The position numbers and the translations under genes were made by a program. A stretch of 64,000 nucleotides of DNA from Polyangiaceae bacterium (GTDB taxonomy: Bacteria > Myxococcota_A > Polyangia > Polyangiales > Polyangiaceae), in the NCBI GenBank assembly GCA_029261965.1, contig JAJDAH010000105.1, positions 45,293 to 109,292 on the forward strand, in the 5' to 3' direction. The notes below the pieces were generated by a model. It worked only from the letters and a program-made list of their open reading frames with translations. It was not told the origin of the DNA and ran no database searches. Below are positions 1 to 8,395 of the stretch, piece by piece; position 1 is the stretch's first letter, and each line of letters opens with the position of its first letter.

Positions 1-23
1 TGGAATCGAAGAGCATGCTCGAA

Positions 24-41
24 CGGTGACTATTGTCACCG
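24..41 (-). terminator. Hairpin, possible terminator
   Basis: A 7-bp perfect stem (CGGTGAC / GTCACCG) with a 4-base loop lies 16 bases beyond the stop codon of the minus-strand lipoprotein gene. A perfect 10-bp palindrome, GAGCATGCTC, sits at 11-20. No T-run follows on the minus strand, so intrinsic termination is only possible, not shown. Confidence 0.35.
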
Positions 42-56
42 AAAGTGTCAATATAT

Positions 57-344
57 TTAGCGCTGCTTCTGAATGCAGCTCAACTGTTCGGCGTTCGACG
101 CGCCACACCAAGCGTCGCAGTCGATCGCCGTCAGGCATTGGCCGCCGCCACAAGTGCTCACGGAGTTCTGCACTCCGGAACATCCGCAGCTGACCGAGCC
201 GCAAGGATCCGGATCGCGGCAAGAAGCCCCGTCGAACACCATGCCGTATTCAGCGGCGCACGCCTCACCACCGCCGCTGCCGCCGCAGCTTGTAAGCACG
301 GCGGCGGCCGCAACCCCGAGCATGCCGACGCGTGCCCGGACCAT
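57..344 (-). CDS. Small Cys-rich lipoprotein
   Basis: This predicted lipoprotein has 95 residues. The chosen start gives a basic N-terminus (MVRARV), a hydrophobic core and the lipobox LTSC with the lipidated Cys at residue 20. The longer frame upstream to 428 would bury this signal. The mature part is short and Cys-rich (about ten Cys), probably disulfide-bonded and exported. It is divergent from the flavin monooxygenase gene. No known domain is recognised, and its function is unknown. It belongs to the family-like group of small secreted lipoproteins seen across this window. Confidence 0.7.
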   Translation of the reverse strand: MVRARVGMLGVAAAAVLTSCGGSGGGEACAAEYGMVFDGASCRDPDPCGSVSCGCSGVQNSVSTCGGGQCLTAIDCDAWCGASNAEQLSCIQKQR

Positions 345-519
345 CGCCCGCCCGCACATTCGGCCGAGCGGGCTCGACGGCCTCGCCGAGGCCGCGTCTG
401 CCCCACTCCTCGAGAACACCCAGCCCATCAGCGTTTTAGTAGCACGGAGCCCGAAGGTCCTGGGTCCCGGTATCCGCCGAACAAGCCATTGTTAGCTGAA
501 GTACTCTCGCCGACGGCTT

Positions 520-569
520 CTATTGACTTCAGTTCAATAGTCCGTATTCTGTTGAACATGATTCAACAG
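520..569 (+). promoter_or_regulatory. Twin operator palindromes over a promoter and start codon
   Basis: Two 21-bp inverted repeats are visible: CTATTGA-N7-TCAATAG at 520-540 and CTGTTGAA-N5-TTCAACAG at 549-569. They share the consensus CTRTTGA...TCAAYAG, and their centres are 29 bp apart. The second encloses the ATG at 558. A sigma70-like promoter overlaps both: TTGACT (523-528), a 16-bp spacer, then TATTCT (545-550). The -10 box ends 7 bases before the ATG and there is no Shine-Dalgarno, so the transcript would be leaderless. A TetR-type repressor is a plausible binder, but none is adjacent. Confidence 0.6.
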
Positions 570-2120
570 GCCGTGGGACAAGACTCACCCTCCACCTCCG
601 AGCCGCGCCACCACGAGGTAGCGATTGTCGGCAGTGGCTTCTCCGGGTTGTGCGCCGCCATCAACCTGCGGAAAGCCGGCATCGACGACTTCGTCATTTT
701 CGAGCGGGGCGATTCGATCGGCGGGACCTGGCGCGACAACACGTACCCCGGTTGCCACTGCGACGTGCCGTCGTACCTCTACTCGTTCTCATTCGAGCCC
801 GGTCGCTGGTCTAGAAAGTTCGGCTCGCAGCCCGAGATCCGCGAGTACCTCGAACACTGCACCGACAAGTACGACATTCGGCGCCACGTCGAGCTCGAGC
901 AGGCCATCGTCGCGCTCGAGTACGACGAGGGGAAAGGAATCTGGCGAGGCGAAACCGAGTCGGGGCGCCAGTTCACGGCTCGTTCGGTGATCGCCGCCGG
1001 TGGCGGCTTGAGCAACCCCGCCATTCCGGACATCGCCGGGCTCGACACCTTCGAAGGTGAGACCTGGCACTCCGCCCAGTGGAATCACGACTGCGACCTC
1101 CGCGGTAAACGCGTCGCCGTCATCGGTACCGGGGCGAGCGCCATCCAATTCGTGCCGGCGATTCAGCCCGAAGTGGGGGAGCTCCATCTTTTCCAGCGCA
1201 CGGCTCCGTGGGTCCTTCCGAAACCCGACCGCCCATTCAAAAAGTGGGAGCGGTTCCTCTTGGAAAGCGTACCGCCGCTGGCACGGCTCTACCGTTTCCT
1301 CATCTACTGGACGCTCGAGCTTCGCCTCATCGGCTTCCTCAAGAACGTCAAGCTCATGGACCAAGTGCGCAAGTTCGGTCTCGCGCATATCCGCCGCTCG
1401 ATCAGAGACCCCGAGTTACGACAGTTGGTAGCCCCCGATTTCACTCCGGGCTGCAAGCGGATCTTGATGTCCAACGACTACTACCAGTCTCTCGACCAGC
1501 CCAACGTGGCACTCACGAACGCCGGCGTGGCGGAAATCAGACCTCATGCCGTGGTCACCGGTGATGGGCGCGAGATCCCTGTCGACGTCATCATCTTCGG
1601 CACCGGCTTCAAGGTCCACGACCACGCCGGAAAGATCGACATCGTCGGTCGCGGCGGCCGCACGCTGAAGGCGGTCATGAACGAGAGCGCAGAGGCGTAT
1701 CTCGGAACCACCGTGCACGGTTTCCCCAACCTGTTCGTCGCCACCGGTCCGAACACGGGGCTCGGCCACACGTCGCTTCTCTACATGATCGAGGCACAGG
1801 TCCACTACATGCTCCAATGCATCCGAAAGATCCGCGACAACGGTCTCGCCCGGTTCGAGGTCAAGAAAGACGTGCAGGACGCGTACAACGCCGAGCTCCA
1901 AAAGAAGCTCGCCGGCTCGGTTTGGGCCACGGGATGCAAGAGCTGGTACCTCGACGACAACGGTCACAACACGACGCTCTACCCCGACTACACGTTCCGT
2001 TTTCGAGCGGCGACGCGGCACCTCGATCTCAGCGCCTATGACACGCGCCCACCGCTGCATGAAATAAAACACCGCCGCCGTGTTGGTGATCTCGTCAACG
2101 AGCTTCACCCCACGGCCTGA
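558..2120 (+). CDS. Flavin monooxygenase, Baeyer-Villiger type
   Basis: This 520-residue protein is an FAD- and NADPH-dependent class B monooxygenase predicted to insert one oxygen atom into a ketone or oxidise a heteroatom. It has the FAD Rossmann motif GSGFSG (25-30), the Baeyer-Villiger fingerprint GGTWRDNTYPG (55-65), the second fingerprint FEGETWHSAQW (about 165-175) and the NADPH Rossmann motif GTGASA near 190. Its length fits the family. The ATG at 558 was chosen because the upstream extension would run through the promoter and operators and the opposite-strand lipoprotein gene. The substrate cannot be read from sequence. Tight repression is likely from the twin palindromes at the start. 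Confidence 0.93.
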   Translation: MIQQAVGQDSPSTSEPRHHEVAIVGSGFSGLCAAINLRKAGIDDFVIFERGDSIGGTWRDNTYPGCHCDVPSYLYSFSFEPGRWSRKFGSQPEIREYLEHCTDKYDIRRHVELEQAIVALEYDEGKGIWRGETESGRQFTARSVIAAGGGLSNPAIPDIAGLDTFEGETWHSAQWNHDCDLRGKRVAVIGTGASAIQFVPAIQPEVGELHLFQRTAPWVLPKPDRPFKKWERFLLESVPPLARLYRFLIYWTLELRLIGFLKNVKLMDQVRKFGLAHIRRSIRDPELRQLVAPDFTPGCKRILMSNDYYQSLDQPNVALTNAGVAEIRPHAVVTGDGREIPVDVIIFGTGFKVHDHAGKIDIVGRGGRTLKAVMNESAEAYLGTTVHGFPNLFVATGPNTGLGHTSLLYMIEAQVHYMLQCIRKIRDNGLARFEVKKDVQDAYNAELQKKLAGSVWATGCKSWYLDDNGHNTTLYPDYTFRFRAATRHLDLSAYDTRPPLHEIKHRRRVGDLVNELHPTA

Positions 2121-2178
2121 GAGCACGGCCCGATCGCCCACTCGTGCGACCCGGCAAGGTCGTGCTAGATCTGGCCCC

Positions 2179-3276
2179 GTGCGGGCTCTTGCGTGGATTT
2201 CCGTTTTCCTGGTGGCCGGGTGTGGAAGCACCAACTTCGGTGGTCCCGACGACGATGCGGGCCCGGGCGACGATGGCGGGGCTACCGGCGGTGGGTCGTC
2301 CGTGGATGGCGGTGCCACCGGAGGTACTGGGGGCACGGATGGTGGGACTTCATCGGGGGGCGTAGGCGGCGGTAGTGGATCGGGTGGTGGTAGCGGGTCG
2401 GGTGGAGCTGGCGGAATGGCTGGGTTCGCGGGAGCGGGCGGCGCTGCGGGCATGTCCGGCGCGGCGGGCATGTCCGGCGCCGGCGGCGCTTGCAACCTCC
2501 CCGTCTGTGGCAACGCCGAATGCGGCACGGTGTCCGACGCGTGCGGATCGACCAACTGCGGCGTATGCACCCCGCCGGAAACCTGCGGCGCGACCCAGCC
2601 GAACCGGTGCGCCTGTGTATCGACCGCTTGCTCCGGCAAGAACTGCGGCATGATTGCCGACGGTTGCGGCAATCTGATCGATTGCGGTGGGTGCACGTTG
2701 CCCGAGGTGTGCGGCGGAATGACTCCCAACGAGTGCGGCATGGGCGTCTGCACGCCCACCAGCTGCGCCGCTGAAGGAAAGAACTGCGACTCGATTTCCG
2801 ACAACTGCGGCAACACGCTCAATTGCGGCACGTGCCCCGTCAATCAAACCTGCGGCGGGGGTGGTACCCCCAACGTCTGCGGCTGCACGCCGACCAGCTG
2901 CGTCCAAGAAGGTAAGAACTGCGGCACGATCCCCGACGGCTGCGGCAACATGCTCAACTGCGGTACTTGCAACCTTCCCGCGACGTGCGGCGGCACCGGC
3001 GTAGCCAACGTCTGCGGCTGCATCGTCATGAGCTGCGCCGCCCAGGGCAAGAACTGCGGCATGATCGACGACGGCTGCGGCAACCAGCTCTTGTGCGGGG
3101 CGTGCATCATGCCGGACTTCTGCGGCGGGGGTGGCACCGCCAACGTCTGCGGCTGCGCCGGCTCCTGCGCGATCTTCGGCTTTGAGTGCGGCACTCACAC
3201 TAACCCCTGTGGCGGTAGCCTGTTCTGCGGAAGCTGCCCCGGTGGCATGACCTGTCAGGCCGGCTCCTGCATTTAG
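2179..3276 (+). CDS. Cys-rich repeat lipoprotein
   Basis: This 365-residue predicted lipoprotein starts at GTG 2179, giving the signal VRALAWISVFLVAGC with the lipidated Cys at residue 15. A Gly/Ser/Ala-rich linker covers about residues 20-105. The rest is five to six tandem modules of about 42 residues, each with the pattern C-x2-G-K-N-C-G-x(5)-G-C-G-N-x(4)-C-G-x-C and an NVCGC-like end. Such modules are usually disulfide-bonded and extracellular; an adhesive or matrix role is inference. A -10-like TAGATC (2166-2171) lies 7 bases before the GTG, suggesting a leaderless mRNA. An earlier in-frame start at 2080 would hide the signal peptide. Confidence 0.85.
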   Translation: MRALAWISVFLVAGCGSTNFGGPDDDAGPGDDGGATGGGSSVDGGATGGTGGTDGGTSSGGVGGGSGSGGGSGSGGAGGMAGFAGAGGAAGMSGAAGMSGAGGACNLPVCGNAECGTVSDACGSTNCGVCTPPETCGATQPNRCACVSTACSGKNCGMIADGCGNLIDCGGCTLPEVCGGMTPNECGMGVCTPTSCAAEGKNCDSISDNCGNTLNCGTCPVNQTCGGGGTPNVCGCTPTSCVQEGKNCGTIPDGCGNMLNCGTCNLPATCGGTGVANVCGCIVMSCAAQGKNCGMIDDGCGNQLLCGACIMPDFCGGGGTANVCGCAGSCAIFGFECGTHTNPCGGSLFCGSCPGGMTCQAGSCI

Positions 3277-3277
3277 A

Positions 3278-3540
3278 CGCCAGCCCGCCCCGCAGACTGA
3301 CGAGTGGTGGCGATGGCCCTCACCCGCACATTCGGCGCTAGATTCGAAGAATACGCCGAGCGGCCAACGTGCAATCGGCCAAGCGGGCACACGAGCGCGC
3401 CAGCCCGCCCGGAGATTGACGCGTGGTAGCGATGATCGTCGTGGTTGACGTCAATCAGTTTAGTGCTAGATTCAAAAAAAGAAACACGTCAACCGCGGCC
3501 AAACGGCCAGCGCGCACAAACCGCGACCACGGTGGCGATG
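3278..3540 (+). repeat. Decayed ~120-bp direct repeat
   Basis: The 400-bp gene-free stretch between the Cys-rich lipoprotein and the transposase begins with two diverged copies of a unit of about 120 bp, starting at 3278 and 3398 (both open CGCCAGCCCGCCC). Each contains a GTGGTRGCGATG block and then GCTAGATTC. A third partial copy of the GTGGCGATGG block is at about 3528. The second copy holds an 8-bp inverted repeat, GATTGACG (3414-3421) with CGTCAATC (3449-3456), and the palindrome TTGACGTCAA (3445-3454). These may be REP-like relics tied to the RAYT gene. Confidence 0.6.
3445..3472 (+). promoter_or_regulatory. Candidate sigma70 promoter of the RAYT gene
   Basis: TTGACG (3445-3450), a 16-bp spacer and TAGATT (3467-3472) make a good housekeeping-type promoter. 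Transcription from about 3479 would give a leader of about 200 bases containing the 10-bp tandem repeats before the transposase ATG. Confidence 0.45.
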
Positions 3541-3553
3541 GTCAGCGGGTTAA

Positions 3554-3663
3554 CGGCGAACGACGGCGAACAACGGCGAACGACGGCGAACAACGGCGAA
3601 CGACGGCGAACAACGGCGAACGACGGCGAACAACGGCGAACAACGGCGAACAACGGCGAACGA
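3554..3663 (+). repeat. 10-bp tandem repeat, 11 copies
   Basis: Eleven head-to-tail copies of CGGCGAACRA occupy 110 bp, with the ninth base alternating almost regularly between G and A. The unit matches one helical turn, so every copy presents the same face of the DNA. Since 10 is not a multiple of 3 it is not a coding repeat; the open frames through it are artefacts. It ends 14 bp before the transposase start. Confidence 0.9.
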
Positions 3664-3676
3664 CGGACCAGACGAA

Positions 3677-4411
3677 ATGCCTCACACTCCCCCCCGCTCA
3701 TGGGGTGGCCGGCGCTCAGGCGCTGGTCGAAAACCGAACCCCTATTCCGGCGTCTCTCATCTTCGGCGCCCGAGTTTGTCTCGTCGGCATCCGGTGCACG
3801 TCACCTTGCGGGTTCTGCGTGTCGCGTCGCGGCTTCGTGGCTCACGCAGATTTCGTGCGATTTGGCGTGCCTTACGCGCCGGTCGGGAGCGATTCGGGTT
3901 TCGGCTGATTCACTTTTCCGTTCAGTCCGACCACTTGCATCTCGTCGTCGAAGCCGAGAACCGCCGCGCGCTCACTCGCGGTCTGCAGGGTCTCTCAGTG
4001 CGAATCGCGCGCGCGCTCAACCGAGTCGCCGGCCGTCGCGGGAAGGTTTTCGCCGATCGCTACCACGCGCGCACTCTCAGAACCCCGCGCGCCGTGCGCG
4101 CTGTGCTTCGCTACGTGTTTGCCAACAAGCGCCATCACGATGCCAAGCGAGGCGCCCCGTTTCCCGCCGGCTTCGTCGACGGCTACTCCTCGGCGCCTTT
4201 TTTCGATGGGTGGCGCGAACCCGAGCAAGCCCGCGCGTGCATTCTCCCGCAACCCCCGGACAACCACGATCCTCCAGCAACTACGCCGAGAACGTTTCTT
4301 CTTCGCCGTGGATGGCGACGTTGCGGCCTAATTTCGATCCACGAAGCCCCCGCGCGCACTCCCCTCCTCACCGAGCCCTCGCGCGGACCGTCACCGGCCC
4401 GTTCGCTCTGA
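3677..4411 (+). CDS. REP-associated tyrosine transposase (RAYT)
   Basis: This 244-residue HUH single-strand transposase is of the Y1/RAYT type. The N-terminal GGRRSGAGRKP followed by RRHPVHVTLR is the usual opening of this group. The metal-binding HLH motif is at 86-88 (in SDHLHLVVE), the FADRYHA motif at about 125-131, and the likely catalytic Tyr at 146 in RYVFANKRHH. The C-terminal 60 residues look divergent. The gene is probably domesticated and not self-mobile, because no insertion-sequence ends are visible. The 10-bp repeats and decayed repeats directly upstream are candidate substrates. Confidence 0.9.
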   Translation: MPHTPPRSWGGRRSGAGRKPNPYSGVSHLRRPSLSRRHPVHVTLRVLRVASRLRGSRRFRAIWRALRAGRERFGFRLIHFSVQSDHLHLVVEAENRRALTRGLQGLSVRIARALNRVAGRRGKVFADRYHARTLRTPRAVRAVLRYVFANKRHHDAKRGAPFPAGFVDGYSSAPFFDGWREPEQARACILPQPPDNHDPPATTPRTFLLRRGWRRCGLISIHEAPARTPLLTEPSRGPSPARSL

Positions 4412-4590
4412 ACCAACGGGCTCGCGCGTCTCGATTCTTGCCTTCGTGGAACTCTCCAGCCAGGTGAAAACCGAGCGCACGCACGATCGCGGCTGGCACA
4501 CGCTGACACACTCGCGTGCCCCGCGAATGGCGCTTTGCGTCGAGGACCCTTCGGCCGAACGTGGGCACGGCTCGTGCTAACGGCATCACC

Positions 4591-6081
4591 ATGCGACATC
4601 TCCTCATGGCGGCAGCGGCCGGCGCGCTCATGGCGTGCGGCGGCAGCGACGGTAGTGGTCTCGGTCAAGGTGGGAGCGGCGGGCAGAATCAGTGTGGCAT
4701 CGCGTCGTGTGGTGCTGGGTTTTCGCTCGACGCGGCGGAGTGCCGGTGCGTTCCGGATGGCACGGGCGGCAGCGGCGGCATCGGCGGTAGCGGGGCGAGT
4801 TCGGGATCGGGTGGCACCGGCGGGCAAACTTGTGGACTCGTCGATTGCCAGCCTGGTTTCAGCCCGACTCCGGACAACTGCTCGTGCGTGCCGACACCCG
4901 TTGGCCCGCTTCCGACGACGGGAACGTGGATCGTGGCCTCGACGGTGGGCGCTCCCTCGGCGCGTGTGAATCACACGGTCGTCTGGACCGGGACCGAGTA
5001 CATCGTGTGGGGCGGCGCGGAACTCGGGGATTTCGGTGCGAGTCTCGACGATCTCGGCGACGGCGCGAGATACAATCCGGCGAGCGACACTTGGCTGCCC
5101 GTGAGCGATGTCGGCGCGCCGTCTGCGCGCGGCGCGCACAAGGCGGTGTGGACCGGGAAGGTCATGGCGATCTTCAGCCGAGACGTCGACGTCTTCCCTG
5201 TTCCGCCGATGGAAGGCTGGCTCTACGATCCGGCTATCGACAGCTGGACGACCATGTCGACGGTCGGCATGCCCAGCGGGCGGGCGTACTTCGATGTCGT
5301 GAGTGTCGACGGCAAGGTCGTGGTGTGGGGCGGTTGGACCGAGCCGGGCATGGGCACGACGGCGTTCCCAGATCCGAGCGGCGGCATTTACGATCCCGGA
5401 ACCGACTCGTGGTCACCCATCGATCCTGGTGGTGCACCGACCTACGACGGGGGCCACACCACGATGGCCGACACCGGCGGTTTCATCACCTTCGGTGCGA
5501 CAAAGCACTTCCTCGCGCCCGGCGCAGGTCGAGTGGTTGCTGCACGGTATGATCTCGGCTCCGGCGCCTGGACCGAGCTCGGTGAACGCTCGGGTTTGGC
5601 GAGCAATCCGTTCGTTACCACCACCTTCGATGGTAGCTTGCTTCTCAGCGTCGCCATCACGACCGATGGAAACACCTGCGAGTTTTCGTCGATGCCCGTG
5701 GGCGGGGCGTTCACGGTGGACGTCATCGGCTCGCGCACCAGCGGACAGGCGGTTCCGTGCGTGCAGTCGAGTCGACACCATCCGATGGTCGTCGGCGCTT
5801 ACCTGGCCGAGGCCGAGCAGCGCCGCTTGCTCGATCTCGCTACCCGCGAGCTGGTCGACATGAGTGCACCACCTTTCTTCGACCTCACCGGGGGGGCCGT
5901 GCCTGCGGGCTACACGATCGAGTTCTGGGAGCGCGCGGTCAGCGATACGGATGGCCAGAGTCTGTTCAGCTTCGGTGGCTACGTGCAGGCGGTGGAACAG
6001 ATCAACTGTCCGGACGGGGCACCGTGCGTCGCCCCGCAAGAGATCTCCGCGGGCGTCAGCGGCGTCTTGTTCACGCCGTGA
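4591..6081 (+). CDS. Lipoprotein with Kelch-type beta-propeller
   Basis: This 496-residue lipoprotein begins MRHLLMAAAAGALMAC, with the lipidated Cys at 16. Two short Cys-rich modules (GxxLVDCQPGFSP type) are separated by Gly/Ser linkers over about residues 20-100. Next come Kelch-like repeats with GAPSAR...W(T)G...VWGG signatures, for example GAPSARVNHTVVW and GAPSARGAHKAVW, forming a galactose-oxidase-like propeller to the C-terminus. This suggests a surface-exposed binding role; no catalytic residues are recognised. The ATG at 4591 was preferred over an upstream in-frame start because it gives a proper lipoprotein signal. Confidence 0.85.
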   Translation: MRHLLMAAAAGALMACGGSDGSGLGQGGSGGQNQCGIASCGAGFSLDAAECRCVPDGTGGSGGIGGSGASSGSGGTGGQTCGLVDCQPGFSPTPDNCSCVPTPVGPLPTTGTWIVASTVGAPSARVNHTVVWTGTEYIVWGGAELGDFGASLDDLGDGARYNPASDTWLPVSDVGAPSARGAHKAVWTGKVMAIFSRDVDVFPVPPMEGWLYDPAIDSWTTMSTVGMPSGRAYFDVVSVDGKVVVWGGWTEPGMGTTAFPDPSGGIYDPGTDSWSPIDPGGAPTYDGGHTTMADTGGFITFGATKHFLAPGAGRVVAARYDLGSGAWTELGERSGLASNPFVTTTFDGSLLLSVAITTDGNTCEFSSMPVGGAFTVDVIGSRTSGQAVPCVQSSRHHPMVVGAYLAEAEQRRLLDLATRELVDMSAPPFFDLTGGAVPAGYTIEFWERAVSDTDGQSLFSFGGYVQAVEQINCPDGAPCVAPQEISAGVSGVLFTP

Positions 6082-6106
6082 GCTCGTAGCGCACGCTTCG
6101 CTTCGG

Positions 6107-6637
6107 TCACGAAGGAGGGCGTTGCAGCGTGATGTCGTATTCGGCCGTGCATTTTTCCTCGACGACGAGCACGCCCGTGAGCTCGTTCATGTCCTCGGAG
6201 AGCCGCAAGGTGGCGCCCTCGGATTGGATGCCGACTTCAGCGGCGCTGTCCTCTTCGTAGGTGCAGCCGAAGGGTGGATCCTCGACGGGCAGCCACCAAC
6301 CGCCCTCGAAGTGAAGCTCGTTGCCGCATAGACGAGCCTTCAGCTCGTACTCCTCGTCCACGAGGATGCTGACGTCGCCGCCCTCTTGCGTGAAAGCCCA
6401 CCCTAGCGAGCACGACGCGAACACCTGGCCAGCCGATGACCCACGGCAGCCGTCGGTCAAGATGGTCACCTCGCCGCCGTCGAACCACATTCCGGTGAGA
6501 TCGCCCGCCGGGCCTTCGCTGCAACTCGGCAGCTTCGCGGTGCCGGTGAGCGAATAAGGAGGGCCCTTGCTGCATCCTACGCCAACGAGCAGCAAGAGCA
6601 TGCCGGCCAAAGAGTGACGAGACACGCCGCGTAGCAT
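6107..6637 (-). CDS. Hypothetical lipoprotein
   Basis: This 176-residue protein starts at 6637, giving MLRGVSRHSLAGMLLLLVGVGC with the lipidated Cys at 22. The mature part contains about six further Cys and alternating beta-like segments (TGMWFDGGEVTIL, FEGGWWLP), reminiscent of a small lipocalin-like or META-like fold, but no family can be named. It is convergent with the Kelch lipoprotein and divergent from the next lipoprotein, with 47 bp between starts. Confidence 0.8.
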   Translation of the reverse strand: MLRGVSRHSLAGMLLLLVGVGCSKGPPYSLTGTAKLPSCSEGPAGDLTGMWFDGGEVTILTDGCRGSSAGQVFASCSLGWAFTQEGGDVSILVDEEYELKARLCGNELHFEGGWWLPVEDPPFGCTYEEDSAAEVGIQSEGATLRLSEDMNELTGVLVVEEKCTAEYDITLQRPPS

Positions 6638-6684
6638 GGCACGTGGGCGTGCGACGTGCCGCTGCCTCAGGTACAATCGTCGCC

Positions 6685-7269
6685 ATGCCTTTCTCGCGGC
6701 GTACACGTCTCTGCTGGCCGAAGTCGGCCGGCATCGTGGTTCCCACCGTGGCGTTGCTCACTGCTGCGTTCGCGCTTTCGTGCGGCGACTCGTCAAACAC
6801 CGACTCCGCAGATGGCACATCTGGGAGTGGCGGGGCTGCTGGGACCGACGGTAGTCCCGGCACCGGCGGCGCTACGGGAACCGGAGGCGGTGGCATGTGT
6901 CCGCCCACCTGCTTCGTCAACAATCTGTGCGTCCGCATGTGTGGAGACACCCCTCAGGATTTCGGATGCTGCTCGTGCCCCGCCGACATGATCAACGCTC
7001 GCTCGTGCCCGTCGGCAGATTCGGGGGCGAGCTGCGGCTTGGTGGGCACGCCGTGCCCCGGGGCCACGGATTGCGGAGGGGGACTGTCATGCCTCTCCGG
7101 CCTGTGCGCTCCGGGTCAACGCTGCGCCCCTCCGCCCGGCGGAGTGGGGTGCGGCGCCGGCGCCGAGTGCCTGACACAGACAGGAACCCAGAACGGCATA
7201 TGCGTCACTCCCGAAGAACGCGCTTGCATGTGCGCGGCCGCCGCGTCGAGCTTCGACTGCACGACTTAG
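6685..7269 (+). CDS. Cys-rich lipoprotein with Gly linker
   Basis: This 194-residue protein has a signal ending in ALSC (lipidated Cys 33). A Gly/Thr-rich linker covers about residues 45-75, followed by a Cys-rich C-terminal domain with many CPxxC-like spacings (CPPTCFVNNLCVRMC, CCSCPADM). The ATG at 6685 has TACAAT at 6672-6677, exactly 7 bases upstream, and no Shine-Dalgarno, predicting a leaderless mRNA. It ends 4 bases before the methyltransferase start, so the two genes are probably co-transcribed. The function is unknown. Confidence 0.8.
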   Translation: MPFSRRTRLCWPKSAGIVVPTVALLTAAFALSCGDSSNTDSADGTSGSGGAAGTDGSPGTGGATGTGGGGMCPPTCFVNNLCVRMCGDTPQDFGCCSCPADMINARSCPSADSGASCGLVGTPCPGATDCGGGLSCLSGLCAPGQRCAPPPGGVGCGAGAECLTQTGTQNGICVTPEERACMCAAAASSFDCTT

Positions 7270-7273
7270 ACGC

Positions 7274-8179
7274 ATGAAGGGTGGTTTCACGAGTCGACTC
7301 GGGGCGGCGCTGACGTCGTCCACGCTCGAGGAGTCGGTGAATCAGCTCGCCTCGCGTCAAGCCGCCCTCGAACGGCAGAGCCAGATCCTGCTTTCGCTCC
7401 GATATCGAGAGCTCTCTGCCGAGACTCGCGCCGGTCTCACGTTCGACGACGTCGGTTTCGACGTGTTCTCCGCGACGAACGAGGACGGGATCTTGCTCTA
7501 CGTGTTCTCGCTCATCGGCATGAGCTCTCGCCGAGCCGTGGACATCGGTGCGGCGGGCATCCGTGGCAGCAACGTCGCGAACCTGATCGTGAACCACGGA
7601 TTCGAGGTGCTGCTCGTCGATGGGGACGAAAAGAAACTCGACGAAGCGACCGCGTTCTTCGGCCGCCATCACCAGTGCGCGTTGTTTCCACCGACGTCGG
7701 TAGCGACGAGAGTCACGCGGGAGAGCGTGAGCTCGATGGTGACCGGCAACGGCTTCGAGGGTGAAATCGACTTGCTCTGCCTCGACATCGACGGCGTCGA
7801 CTATTGGATCTGGAAGGCGCTCGAGGGTGTGGATCCTCGAGTCGTGGTCGTCGAGTACCAAGACATCCTCGGCCCCGATCGCTCGTGGACAGTGCCTTAC
7901 CGCGCTGACTTCAGCGTCGGCGACTACCCACAGAACCGGGAGCACTACAACTACTGCAGCGCGTCGCTTCGCGCCTTCACCAAGCTCGGCAAGCAGAAGG
8001 GATATCGGCTCGCGGGGTGCAATCGCGGCGGCTGGAACGCGTTTTTCATCAAGAACGGCGTCGGCGATGACCTGCTACCCGAGGTGAGTGTCGAGAGCTG
8101 CTTTCGGTACTCGTGGAACGAGTACGGCATGAAGACGCGGTTCGAGCTCGTGAGAGACCTCGAATGGGAAGAAGTCTGA
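7274..8179 (+). CDS. Class I SAM-dependent methyltransferase
   Basis: This 301-residue cytoplasmic protein has a Rossmann methyltransferase core. Motif I is VDIGAAGIRGSN, followed by an acidic end of strand 2 (LLVDGDEK) and the motif DLLCLDIDGVDYWIW resembling motif IV. The N-terminal 60 residues are helical. The fold is of the kind found in glycan- or FkbM-like methyltransferases; the substrate is unknown. It starts 4 bases after the preceding lipoprotein gene. Confidence 0.75.
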   Translation: MKGGFTSRLGAALTSSTLEESVNQLASRQAALERQSQILLSLRYRELSAETRAGLTFDDVGFDVFSATNEDGILLYVFSLIGMSSRRAVDIGAAGIRGSNVANLIVNHGFEVLLVDGDEKKLDEATAFFGRHHQCALFPPTSVATRVTRESVSSMVTGNGFEGEIDLLCLDIDGVDYWIWKALEGVDPRVVVVEYQDILGPDRSWTVPYRADFSVGDYPQNREHYNYCSASLRAFTKLGKQKGYRLAGCNRGGWNAFFIKNGVGDDLLPEVSVESCFRYSWNEYGMKTRFELVRDLEWEEV

Positions 8180-8230
8180 AATAACCCGTACGGGCATGTC
8201 GAGAAGAGGCATCGCCTCCGACCAGTTCAG

Positions 8231-8304
8231 CGCGCCCCGGAGGATTCGAACCTCCGACCTGCGGATTCGAAGTCCGATGCTCTATCCAGCTGAGCTAGGG
8301 GCGC
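8231..8304 (-). tRNA. tRNA-Arg (anticodon UCG)
   Basis: On the minus strand the 74-base cloverleaf starts GCGCCCC with the D-arm GCTCAGCTGGATAGAGC. The anticodon loop is CTTCGAA (anticodon TCG), and the T-arm GGAGGTTCGAATCCTCC leads to GGGGCGC plus discriminator G. The acceptor stem is fully paired. The outermost anticodon-stem pair is mismatched. CCA is not encoded. A small hairpin (GAGGC-ATC-GCCTC, 8206-8218) lies just downstream. Confidence 0.97.
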
Positions 8305-8395
8305 AGGGGAGGGGAGTCATAAAAGCCGGGGTTCGGTTGGTCAAGGGGAGCTTGGGTGGCGCTCCGGGGGAAGGGTTGGCTAGCGTGGTTACGGC

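Noticed and set aside
33..557. N-terminal extension of the monooxygenase frame
   Set aside because: It runs through the operators and the opposite-strand lipoprotein gene, has no family match, and the enzyme fold begins after 558.
3423..4467. Open frames through the 10-bp repeats on both strands
   Set aside because: Low-complexity products of the repeat (10 is not a multiple of 3, so the frame rotates); they overlap the RAYT gene out of frame.
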